Assembly: GCA_963725415.1 (NCBI GenBank)
Contig: CAVRZY010000167.1
Coordinates: 1-35,660, forward strand
Direction: 5' to 3'
Source of the DNA: CAVRZY01 sp963725415
Lineage (GTDB): Bacteria; Acidobacteriota; Terriglobia; Bryobacterales; Bryobacteraceae
DNA: 35,660 nucleotides
Position numbers and translations under genes: made by a program. Positions 8,782-15,620 of this stretch are shown here, piece by piece. The notes below the pieces were generated by a model that did not search any database, was not told where the DNA came from, and saw nothing but the letters and a program-made list of their open reading frames with translations. The number at the start of each line of letters is the position of its first letter. Within the stretch, counting starts at the first letter, position 1.

Positions 8782-8820
8782 AAAACCGGCCATTGAGGTA
8801 CACCTCAAAACCGGCCATAG
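8782..8820 (+). repeat. Left terminal repeat cluster of IS21
   Basis: Two direct copies of AAAACCGGCCAT at 8782 and 8807 follow the tip of the element. They match, in inverted orientation, the two copies at the right end. Confidence 0.7.
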
Positions 8821-8869
8821 GAGCTGACTCAGGACATTGACCCCGACGGGGGATTTACCCTCCGTCGAG

Positions 8870-10484
8870 ATGAGCAATGTCTTGAGCGAAGAGAAGAAGC
8901 AACAGGTCATCGCCTTGGGGCGGCTGGGATGGTCGCTACGGCGCATCCAGCGGGCCACCGGCGTGCGCCGCGAGACCGCCGGCGACTACCTGCGAGCGGC
9001 TGGAATCGAGCCCCGGCCACCGGGCCGGTGGGGACGGCAGGCGCCGGCAAAACCGGCCAACAGGGTGACCCCCGACCCTGACTCCGGTTCAAAACCGGCC
9101 AATGAGGTGACCCCCGACTCTGGCGCCCCATTGGTTCCGGTCCCCGAACCAGCGCCGGCGCCAGGCCGCAGTCCCACGGCCAGCGCCTGCGAGCCCTACC
9201 GGGAAGTTATCGAAGCCGGGCTGGGCAAGGGTCGCAACGCCAAGTCCATCTGGCAGGATCTGGTGGACGATCACGGTTTCCGCGGGTCCTATCAGAGCGT
9301 CAAGCGCTTCGTCGGCAAGTTGCGCGGCAGCAGGTCGCCGGAAGCCCGGGTGGTGATCGAAACGCCGCCCGGCGAAGAGACGCAGGTGGACTACGGCACC
9401 GGCCCCATGGTCCGCGACCCGGCCAGCGGCCGCTACCAGCCGTACGCGGCTGTTCGTCCTGACGCTCGGCTACAGCCGCAAGTCGGTACGCCTGCTCACC
9501 TTCCAGTCCAGCACGCCGCATCTGGGTCGAACTGCATGAGCGGGCCTTCCGCCGGCTGGGCGGGGTCACTCGCGTGGTGGTGCTCGACAACCTGGGCGAA
9601 GGCGTGCTCGCCCCGGACATCTACGATCCCGCGCTGAACCCGCTCTACCGCGACATGCTGGCTCACTACGGCGCCGTCGCTCTGCCGTGCCGCTCGGAGA
9701 TCCGGATCGAAAGGGCAAGGTCGAAGCGGGGGTCGGCCACGCCAAGAGGACGCCCCTGAAGGGGCTCCGCTTCGAAAGCCTGGAAGAGGCCCAGGCTTAC
9801 CTGGACCGCTGGGAGGAGCACTGGGCCGACACCCGCATTCACGGCACCACCAAGCGGCAGGTGGCGGCGATGTTCGCCGAAGAGAAGCCGGCGCTGCTGC
9901 CGCTGCCCGTGGAGCCCTTCCGCTACTACCAGTTCGGCGAGCGCACCGTGCATCTGGACGGCTGTGTCGAAGTCGAGGCCGCCTACTATGGCGCGCCGCC
10001 GGGCTGGATCGGCCGGCGCGTTCCGGTCCAGTGGGATGAGCGGCATGTTCGGCTCCTGGATCCCAGGACGGGCCAACTGCTGCGGGAGCATCTGCGCCAG
10101 CAGCGCGGCCGCCATCGGATCAAGGATGAAGACCGTCCCAGCCGGACGCCGCTCGGCATACTACAACTGCTGGCGCGAACCGAACGGGCCGGTCGCCACA
10201 TCGGGGCGCTCTGCCAAGGGATGCATCGCCGCCAGGGAGAAGCTGCCGTGCGCCGCATCCTGGGCGTGCTCTCGCTGGCCAAGAAGTACGGCGCCGCCAG
10301 CGTGGACGACGCCTGCGCCGCCGCCCTGGAGGTGGAAGTGTTCGAGTACCGCTTCGTCCGCCGCTATCTCGAGCGGCGTCCGCACAACCCTCTGAGCTTG
10401 CGGCAGGTCGATCCGTTGATCCGCCAGCTCACCCTGTACCGCGACTTCATCGCCGACAAAACCAAGGAGGAAAACCAACCATGA
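8870..10484 (+). pseudogene. istA: IS21 transposase IstA, frameshifted
   Basis: DDE transposase of IS21, reconstructed from three frames. The first frame (ATG 8870 to about 9440) holds an HTH (LGWSLRRIQRATGVRRETAGDYL), a proline-rich linker and the first aspartate in ETQVDYGTG. The reading then moves frame near 9440 (LFVLTLGYSRKSVRLLTFQS) and again near 9510 (RIWVELHERAFRRLGGVTR), giving the second aspartate in VVVLDNLGEG. Near 9695 it moves to the last frame with the glutamate in DRKGKVEAGVGHAK and the Mu-transposase C-terminal region. At least three indels are needed, so the protein cannot be made as read. The linker is odd: it is encoded by two copies of the element's own terminal motif (9049-9073 and 9091-9115). 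The stop overlaps the istB start. Confidence 0.8.
9049..9115 (+). repeat. Two terminal-repeat-like copies inside the istA coding region
   Basis: AAAACCGGCCA followed four or five bases later by GGTGACCCCC occurs at 9049-9073 and 9091-9115. The same motif forms the element's ends. Both stay in frame and encode KPANxVTPD repeats of the IstA linker. Confidence 0.7.
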
Positions 10485-11224
10485 ATCTCATTGAGCTGCA
10501 GCGCTCGCTGCGGCAGCTTCGCCTCGGCGGCATCGCCGCCGTGCTGGAAACCCGGCTGCGCCAGGCCCAGGCCGAACCCATGGCGCCCATCGACCTGATC
10601 TCGTGTCTGGTCTCCGATGAGCTCACGCGCCGCTCGGACCGCCTGCTCGAGCGGCGGCGCAAGCAGGCCGGCTTCCGCGACCCCCACAAGACGCTCGACA
10701 ACTTCGACTTCGCCTTCAACCCCAAGATCAACCGCAGCCTGGTCTTCGACCTGGCCACCGGCGCGTTCATCGGCCGGCGCGAGGATGCGCTCTTCCTCGG
10801 CCCGGGCGGCACGGGCAAGAGCCATCTGGCTCAGGCCATCGGGCAGGCGGCCATCCAGCAGGGCTATCGCGTGCTCTACCGGGAGACCCACATCCTGCTG
10901 GAGGAGCTGGCCGAAGCCGTCATCGACGGCACGCGCAAGCAGTACATGGAATCGATCACCACCGTTCCCCTGCTGATCATCGACGACTTCGGCATGCGCA
11001 AGCTGCCGCAGACCGCGGCCGAGGATCTGCTGGAGATCATCATGCGCCGCTACGAACGGGCCAGCACGCTGCTGACCTCCAACCGCCCGGTCGAGGACTG
11101 GGGCAAGCTGCTGGGCGATGCCGCCGCCGTCGGCGCCATGCTGGACCGGCTGCTGCACCACGGCCACCTGCTCAAGTGCGGCCCGCGCAGCTGGCGCACC
11201 AAGACCGCGGCCGCCGCAGGCTGA
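10481..11224 (+). CDS. istB: IS21 helper ATPase IstB
   Basis: AAA+ ATPase of 247 residues that assists IstA in target capture and activation. Walker A is GPGGTGKSH at residues 107-115 and Walker B is LLIIDDFG at 164-171, followed by a sensor-like LLTSNRP. The N-terminal helical IstB domain (LRQLRLGGIAAVLETRL) is complete. The ATG overlaps the istA stop as ATGA, the usual coupled arrangement. Length and motifs are normal, so this half of the element remains functional in sequence although istA is broken. It could act in trans for a related element. Confidence 0.92.
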   Translation: MNLIELQRSLRQLRLGGIAAVLETRLRQAQAEPMAPIDLISCLVSDELTRRSDRLLERRRKQAGFRDPHKTLDNFDFAFNPKINRSLVFDLATGAFIGRREDALFLGPGGTGKSHLAQAIGQAAIQQGYRVLYRETHILLEELAEAVIDGTRKQYMESITTVPLLIIDDFGMRKLPQTAAEDLLEIIMRRYERASTLLTSNRPVEDWGKLLGDAAAVGAMLDRLLHHGHLLKCGPRSWRTKTAAAAG

Positions 11225-11278
11225 AGTAGTTCCATCAAAACCAGGCAGAAAGGAGGAAGCGCGCTGGAAATGCCGGGG

Positions 11279-11322
11279 TCGTGGAAAACGTGGAAAACCA
11301 AACTGCGGTTTGCCCACGTTTC
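11279..11322 (+). repeat. Inverted repeat downstream of istB
   Basis: GTGGAAAACGTGG and CCACGTTTCCCAC face each other across about 18 bases in the untranslated tail of IS21. They could form an RNA hairpin after istB, perhaps a terminator or an end-protection structure. There is no T-run straight after it. Confidence 0.4.
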
Positions 11323-11475
11323 CCACCGCCCCTTGGAAATCGCCCAGGGCGCGATTCCCACATTCCCACCGCGCCGGCGACGGTTCCTTCATCAGGTCAA
11401 TGGCCGGAAGTGAAAAAGGCTTGCCGGAACCGCCTCCGGCAGGGTATAAATCAGGTGTTCTGGGTCGGCTTCCTA

Positions 11476-11523
11476 TGGCCGGTTTTGAAGTGACCCCGTA
11501 TGGCCGGTTTTGAGGTGACCCCC
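11476..11523 (-). repeat. Right terminal repeat cluster of IS21
   Basis: Two copies of TGGCCGGTTTTGA followed by GTGACCCC, the inverse of the left cluster, lie at 11476-11497 and 11501-11523. Confidence 0.7.
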
Positions 11524-11667
11524 GAGGTCCTTGGAGTCCTGCTACGAGCAAAGCGTGACGGCGCAATCGGTTCTCTGCGGCACGAAGTTGACGCTCTGCG
11601 CGCGAAAGCCAGATTCTTCATTGCTTCTCATCTCGAGCAACAGATCCTCTACGAAGCCGGCGAGTAG
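11524..11667 (+). pseudogene. DUF3368 (PIN-like toxin family) C-terminal remnant
   Basis: The frame leaving the IS21 right end encodes EVLGVLLRAKRDGAIGSLR and ends LEQQILYEAGE before TAG. This fits the end of DUF3368 proteins, PIN-fold putative nucleases usually paired with a small UPF0175-type antitoxin. The N-terminus with the catalytic acids is gone, so this is only a relic. No antitoxin gene is present. Confidence 0.65.
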
Positions 11668-11753
11668 CAGACTCATACCGTTCTTCGGTAGTGGTGCTTT
11701 AGCGTGGAGATGGCCCGACGGAGGCACGGTCAGATGTTGCTATACACAGCGTC

Positions 11754-12305
11754 TTAAATTATTGCGCATAGACGGCGCAGACTTTCGCTGTGGCGCGCCC
11801 AAGCGGCGAACTCCCACTCCACCGTTTCGACGACTCGTTCCAGTTGGGGGAAGTAGTGGTTGTGCAGACAGCGGCGTCGGGTGAACTTCCAGACGCGCTC
11901 GATGGGATTCAACTCCGGACTGTACGCCGGCAAGAACTCCAGGGAGATGCGTTTGGCGTGGGTCTCCCGCCAGGGCTTGTGGAGCCGGGCGTGGTGGTAA
12001 GAGGCATTATCCAGAATCAGCACCATGCGCCGCCGAGTCGCTCGATTGGCCCGGCTGAACTGACGGAGGAAATCAAAGAAGGTCTGGGCGCCGAATCGCT
12101 CCGTCTCGCGCCGGCACAGAAACCTCCCGTCTCGCAAGCGCACGGCGCCAAAGTAGCCGACGCTGCGCCGGGTGGGGTGGTGCAGCAGAACCGGATCGCG
12201 GTTCTCCGGCGGCACCCACATGCGGCAGCGCGAGCCATACTGCTGAAAGTGCACCTCATCCAGGGACCAAAGGTCAACGCTTTCGTCGGCGGCGAGCCGG
12301 CGCAG
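11754..12305 (-). CDS. IS630 transposase, catalytic part (OrfB)
   Basis: DDE domain of an IS630 transposase. The open frame begins just after the A8 run at 12306-12313 and includes the first aspartate in DLWSLDEVHFQQ, upstream of the first Met at 12254. The second aspartate is in LILDNASYHHA and the glutamate in LPAYSPELNPIERVWK. Because the first catalytic residue lies before any Met, this part must be made by shifting from OrfA at the A8 run. A one-base skip or transcriptional slippage joins VKK to LRRLAADESV. It reads to the end of the element. Confidence 0.85.
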   Translation of the reverse strand: MRRLAADESVDLWSLDEVHFQQYGSRCRMWVPPENRDPVLLHHPTRRSVGYFGAVRLRDGRFLCRRETERFGAQTFFDFLRQFSRANRATRRRMVLILDNASYHHARLHKPWRETHAKRISLEFLPAYSPELNPIERVWKFTRRRCLHNHYFPQLERVVETVEWEFAAWARHSESLRRLCAII

Positions 12306-12798
12306 TTTTTTTTACGGCGGCTTGGTGGGCGGGGTCGGCGTGCGCAATCAACGGGCGAGGTTTCCGGAGGCGGAATCCGAACTGGCGGAACAGACGCTGG
12401 CACTGCCGCACTCCCAGCCTCACGCCGAACTCCTGTCCCACATGCGCCGACAGCAGTTTGCCATCCCACAGCTGGCCCTCCAGTCCGAACTGCTGCGGCG
12501 GCAGCCGCAAAGCGGCGCTCACCAGTTTCAGTTGTTGATCGTTCAATCGGCTCGGTCGTCCCGGATGCTCCCCTTCCCGAAGACCTACCAACCCCTGGGC
12601 TTCGAAGCGGTGAACCCAATACTCCACCGTGCGCCGGGAGTCGCCCAATAAGCGGGCCACCTGCGGGCAGGTGACTCCTTGCGCCACCAGCAGCACGCCA
12701 TGCAGTCGATGATCGTAGCGGGATTCCTCGCAGCGGCGGATCTCGTCTTGCAGTCCGAGCGCGATATCGGCGGAGTCGGCAATCGTCAGTGCTCTCAT
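12274..12798 (-). CDS. IS630 transposase, DNA-binding part (OrfA)
   Basis: N-terminal half with paired helix-turn-helix regions: HRLHGVLLVAQGVTCPQVARLLGDSRRTVEYWVHRF, the linker GLREGEHPGRPSRLN, and a winged-helix second domain (LLSAHVGQEFGVRLGVRQCQRLFRQFGF). I chose the ATG at 12798 (MRALTIADSA); an in-frame start at 12837 would begin almost in the terminal repeat. After VKK at the A8 run the zero frame reads only a short Arg-rich tail. The full transposase needs a shift there into the catalytic frame. Confidence 0.8.
   Translation of the reverse strand: MRALTIADSADIALGLQDEIRRCEESRYDHRLHGVLLVAQGVTCPQVARLLGDSRRTVEYWVHRFEAQGLVGLREGEHPGRPSRLNDQQLKLVSAALRLPPQQFGLEGQLWDGKLLSAHVGQEFGVRLGVRQCQRLFRQFGFRLRKPRPLIAHADPAHQAAVKKTAPARRRRKR
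12306..12313 (-). promoter_or_regulatory. A8 slippery run joining IS630 OrfA and OrfB
   Basis: The minus strand has eight A in a row at the exact point where the OrfA and OrfB frames must join. Slippage at A-runs is a known expression strategy in IS630 and other IS families. A natural indel in the same run would look identical. Confidence 0.55.
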
Positions 12799-12997
12799 GT
12801 TTCCATGAGAGCACAAATTCGCATTATGCGCAAGCATTTAAGACGCTGTGTATAGCTGAGCCAGCAACAGTTTGACCTCAGGCTCCGTGCAGCCGGCTAT
12901 GGCAAGGGAATGTACCAGCATTTCCCTATCGTGGCAGCGAACGAACTCATGTCTCCCATAATCTGAGATGACGTAATCGCTGGCCTCTCGCTGAATC

Positions 12998-13240
12998 TCA
13001 ATTCTGGTCCTCTTCGCCATCACCCGAGTCCTTTTTAGGTTGCCACCGGATCTCTCCCATCACTTCCTCTAGCTTTTCAATTTGCTTGGAGAGCATCCGA
13101 GAAAAGGCTTTCGCCTGCGAATGGGGCATCACTATAGCAGTACGGGGCACTGTTTCCCCAGAAGGTAATCGTTCGCAGAATACCAACCTTACATCCCAAT
13201 TCGATATGCTCAGGTAGGATACATTGGCGTACGCCGTCAT
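12998..13240 (-). CDS. DUF3467-family protein
   Basis: Protein of 80 residues. The DUF3467 pattern is recognisable: YANVSYLSISNWDVRLVFCE, then the strand TAIVMPHSQAKAFSRMLSKQIEKLEEVMGEI. The family is small, of unknown function, and often linked with immune or mobile loci in my experience. The gene is followed with overlap by the small gene split by IS630. The ATG at 13240-13238 shares bases with the divergent ATG of the PEP-CTERM gene (TCATGA), which leaves no room for separate leaders and casts doubt on one of the two starts. Confidence 0.7.
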   Translation of the reverse strand: MTAYANVSYLSISNWDVRLVFCERLPSGETVPRTAIVMPHSQAKAFSRMLSKQIEKLEEVMGEIRWQPKKDSGDGEEDQN

Positions 13241-13987
13241 GACGGCTATCGAACGAAGGTTGCGTTATACACACTTCTTTCTCCTGCTCTTGTGTGTCGC
13301 CGCGGTTCCCGCCGGCGCTGTCGATTTCACGTTCACCAGCGGACGCCATTGCCGCTATTCACGAGCGGCGGGAACTTGAACATTGTTTGCCCCGGCAATT
13401 CGACAAGTTCAACTACAGTCGATTTCGACTGCGCGATGGCCGTTCCCGTGATGGGGGGCGACCCAACGATAATGCAGACGCTGGCGTCGTTGAACGACAG
13501 TTGGTTTTACCAGATCGTGAAACTGGAGCTTAACGAAAGTGACGGAATCAGCGGCACCGAGGGGACGGGGACCCCCACGTTGACCATCGGGTTCGACACC
13601 GATGTGACCGATCCGTTCCTCCTCAGTGTTCCGGTGGTGATCAACGCGAGCTCGAACACTGTCTTTCTCGGTTCGGCGTCCCAATCACAAGCTATCCCCA
13701 GCCTTCCGGACACTTTTCTTACCGTCAGGCTCTGGTTTGATGATGACGACGTAGATAACAACACGACGGGCCACGTCAGCTCCAGTGACGTGAAGGATCA
13801 TCTTAACGATCGTACGGCTACGTACACCTTCGATCGTGGTGATGATGATGATGATTGTGGTGAGGCTCCGTCTCGGTACCTGTATCTCCAGATGACTTAC
13901 GAAACGCCCGAGCCGGCCACGTTCGGATTGATGGGTTCGGCGCTGATCGGGCTGGCCATTCTGCTGAGGCGGCGCCGCAGAAACTAA
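13239..13987 (+). CDS. PEP-CTERM sorted exported protein, frameshifted near its signal peptide
   Basis: Secreted protein with a C-terminal PEP-CTERM sorting tag: PEPATFGLMGSALIGLAILL followed by RRRRRN, for exosortase-dependent processing. The signal peptide is found in another frame from ATG 13239 (RLRYTHFFLLLLCVAAVPAGA). The two frames join after about FTFTSG near 13350, needing one indel. Without this the visible frame from 13292 begins with an unlikely Arg-rich leader. The mature part is Thr/Ser/Asp-rich with no Cys pairs typical of enzymes and has an acidic run DRGDDDDDC. Function is unknown; such proteins are usually surface or matrix components. A strong terminator follows at 14015. 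Confidence 0.75.
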
Positions 13988-14014
13988 TCCTCCTCCCCAG
14001 TGCTTTGAGAATTG

Positions 14015-14052
14015 GACGGCCGGTGGCTGAAGACCACCGGCCGTCGTGTTTT
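14015..14052 (+). terminator. Rho-independent terminator after the PEP-CTERM gene
   Basis: ACGGCCGGTGG (14016-14026) pairs perfectly with CCACCGGCCGT (14034-14044) around a 7-base loop, followed by CGTGTTTT. This is the clearest terminator in the window. Confidence 0.85.
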
Positions 14053-14343
14053 CTGGGGGGAGGGTTTCCGGAAAAGCTCAGGCCGAGGGCGGTTGTTCCT
14101 GGGTAAGCGTCAAGCTGACCTGTTGCCCGGGTCTGGTACTTTACTTCTAGTACGGAACTCAGGGCTCACTTATCTCTTTCCTCTGGACAACCCTCCTCCG
14201 TCCCTGGTATAAATGGGTGTAGCTATAGAGCGCTTCGCCGATGGATGAGGCGAGGATATCAGAATGATACGGCGCACAACACTTGTCCCGCCTCAGTTGG
14301 AAATGGAGAAAGCGTTCTCCCGTTAAGCTAATGGAGGGAACGC
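14053..14343 (+). promoter_or_regulatory. Intergenic leader with possible promoter for the IS3 element
   Basis: No gene is supported here. TGGACA at 14184-14189 and TATAAA at 14208-14213 are 18 bases apart and could drive the IS3 orfA about 130 bp downstream. I could not find convincing IS3 terminal repeats in this stretch. Confidence 0.4.
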
Positions 14344-14652
14344 GTGAAACAGCAACGGAAGCACCACACCGCAGAAGAGAAGGTTGCCGTCCTGCGGCGG
14401 CATTTTTTGGAGAAGGCGCCGGTTTCGGACCTGTGCGAGGAGACCGGAATCCATCCCACGGTCTTCTACCGCTGGCAGAAGGAGTTCTTTGAGAACGGGG
14501 CGGCTGCCTTCCAGAGGAAGGCCCGGGCGAACCATGGGGCCGAGCAGCAACGCATCGAGTACCTGGAGAAGAAGATCCAGACCAAGGACGAGGTTCTGGC
14601 CGAGCTGATGGCGGAGCACGTCGCGCTAAAAAAAAGTCTTGGGGAACTCTGA
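14344..14652 (+). CDS. IS3-family transposase OrfA
   Basis: Protein of 102 residues with the IS3 OrfA layout: a helix-turn-helix (EKVAVLRRHFLEKAPVSDLCEETGIHPTVFYRW), then a leucine-rich coiled coil (QRIEYLEKKIQTKDEVLAELMAEHVALKKSL) for multimerisation. It binds the element ends and, through a -1 shift at the A8 run at 14628-14635, supplies the N-terminus of the OrfAB transposase. The ribosome binding site is GGAGGGAACGC before the GTG/ATG-type start at 14344. Confidence 0.85.
   Translation: MKQQRKHHTAEEKVAVLRRHFLEKAPVSDLCEETGIHPTVFYRWQKEFFENGAAAFQRKARANHGAEQQRIEYLEKKIQTKDEVLAELMAEHVALKKSLGEL
14628..14635 (+). promoter_or_regulatory. A8 slippery site for -1 frameshifting between IS3 orfA and orfB
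   Basis: CTAAAAAAAAGTC lies near the end of orfA. A -1 slip on A_AAA_AAA reads on as KKSWGTLTGIWVPHDTRDQ, which enters orfB without a stop. This is the standard IS3 expression signal. Confidence 0.75.
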
Positions 14653-14663
14653 CCGGGATCTGG

Positions 14664-15611
14664 GTGCCCCATGACACGCGGGACCAGATCGTGGATTTCG
14701 TCCGGCGCTGGTCGCAGAAGACCGAGATCGGCGCCGGGCGCTTCATCGGGTGGCTCGGCATGACGGCCAGCAAGTTCTACTCGTGGCGGGAGCGCTACGG
14801 CCGCGTCAACGAGCACAACGGTTGGGTTCCCCGCGATTTCTGGCTGGAAGAGTGGGAGAAGCAGGCGATCGTCGCGTTCCACTTGAAGAACCCGCTGGAG
14901 GGATACCGGCGGCTGACCTTCATGATGCTGGATGGCGACATGGTGGCGGTGAGCCCGGCCAGCGTGTGGCGGGTGCTGCAGCCAGGCGGGGCTGCTGACC
15001 AAATGGAACGGCCAGCCGTCGCGCAAAGGCACGGGCTTCGAGCAACCGCTTGGGGCCGCACCAGCATTGGCACATCGATGTTTCCTACATCAACATCTGC
15101 GGGACGTTCTACTACCTGTGCAGCGTGCTGGACGGCTACAGCCGGTTCATCGTGCACTGGGACATGCGGGAGTCGATGCGGGAAGCGGACATCGAGATCA
15201 TCCTGGAGCGGGCCAAGGAGAAGTACCCCGAGGCCAGACCGCGGATCATCTCCGACAACGGTCCGCAGTTCATCGCCCGGGACTTCAAGGAGTTCATTCG
15301 GATCTCGGGCATGACCCACGTGAGGACCTCGCCGTACTATCCCCAATCGAACGGGAAAATCGAGCGCTGGCACAAGTCGCTGAAGAGCCGAATGCATCCG
15401 GCCGGGTACGCCGCTGTCGCCGGAGGATGCGCGGCGGTTGATCGGGCAGTATGTGGACCACTACAACACGGTACGGCTGCACAGCGCCATCGGCTACGTG
15501 ACGCCGCAGGACATGCTGGCGGGCCGGCAGGCCGAGATTCACGCCGCGCGCGACCGTAAGCTGGAGGAGGCACGTCGGCAGCGGCAACTGCGCCGCCAGC
15601 AGGCGGCCTGA
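14664..15611 (+). pseudogene. IS3-family transposase OrfB, two frameshifts
   Basis: Integrase-core (rve) half of the IS3 transposase. The first part is in the -1 frame relative to orfA (DQIVDFVRRWSQKTEIG to about SVWRVLQ). Near 14985 an extra base moves reading to the frame with TKWNGQPSRKGTGFEQPLG, the first aspartate in WHIDVSYINI, the second in IISDNGPQFIA and the glutamate in SNGKIERWHKSLK. Near 15387 another extra C returns it to the first frame (CIRPGTPLSPEDARRL, then VDHYNTVRLHSAIGYVTP). It stops at 15609-15611. All catalytic residues are present, so the breaks are either recent or sequencing indels. Confidence 0.8.
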
Positions 15612-15620
15612 GAAATGGAG

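Larger units (their letters stand above)
8767..11527 (+). mobile_element. IS21-family insertion sequence (istA broken, istB intact)
   Basis: The ends are inverted repeats sharing CCTCGGGGG, CAC and the motif AAAACCGGCCAT. Two copies of the AAAACCGGCCA motif sit at each end: 8782 and 8807 on the left, and on the opposite strand within 11476-11497 and 11501-11523 on the right. This multiple-terminal-repeat layout is typical of IS21. The genes are istA and istB, overlapping by four bases. Left of the element is a DUF1847 remnant and right of it a DUF3368 remnant, two different genes, so the insertion site has since been rearranged. Confidence 0.85.
11743..12852 (-). mobile_element. IS630-family (Tc1/mariner-like) insertion sequence
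   Basis: Inverted repeats begin TACACAGCGTCTTAAAT at each end and extend to about 30 bp with a few mismatches (TTGCGCATA inside). The element is flanked by TA on both sides (11741-11742 and 12853-12854), the target duplication expected for this family. Removing it restores a small gene across the junction, so the insertion was simple and probably recent. Two overlapping frames on the minus strand encode the transposase. Confidence 0.88.
11699..13020 (-). pseudogene. Small unknown gene split by IS630 (two exon-like halves)
   Basis: The right half starts at ATG 13020 (MAKRTRIEIQREASDYVISD) and runs to the IS630 end at 12852. If the element and one copy of the TA target are removed, the frame continues into the left flank as LATSDRASVGPSPR and stops at 11699-11701. 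The intact gene would encode about 70 residues. I do not recognise the family; the protein is charged with a central His/Cys segment (RHEFVRCHDREM). Its start lies within the end of the DUF3467 gene, so the two formed an operon. In this copy translation runs into the element and stops at 12838. Confidence 0.65.

Noticed and set aside
13840..13857. GAT-repeat tract as a microsatellite or phase-variation switch
   Set aside because: It encodes a short Asp run in frame, and only triplets are repeated, so length change would not shift the frame.
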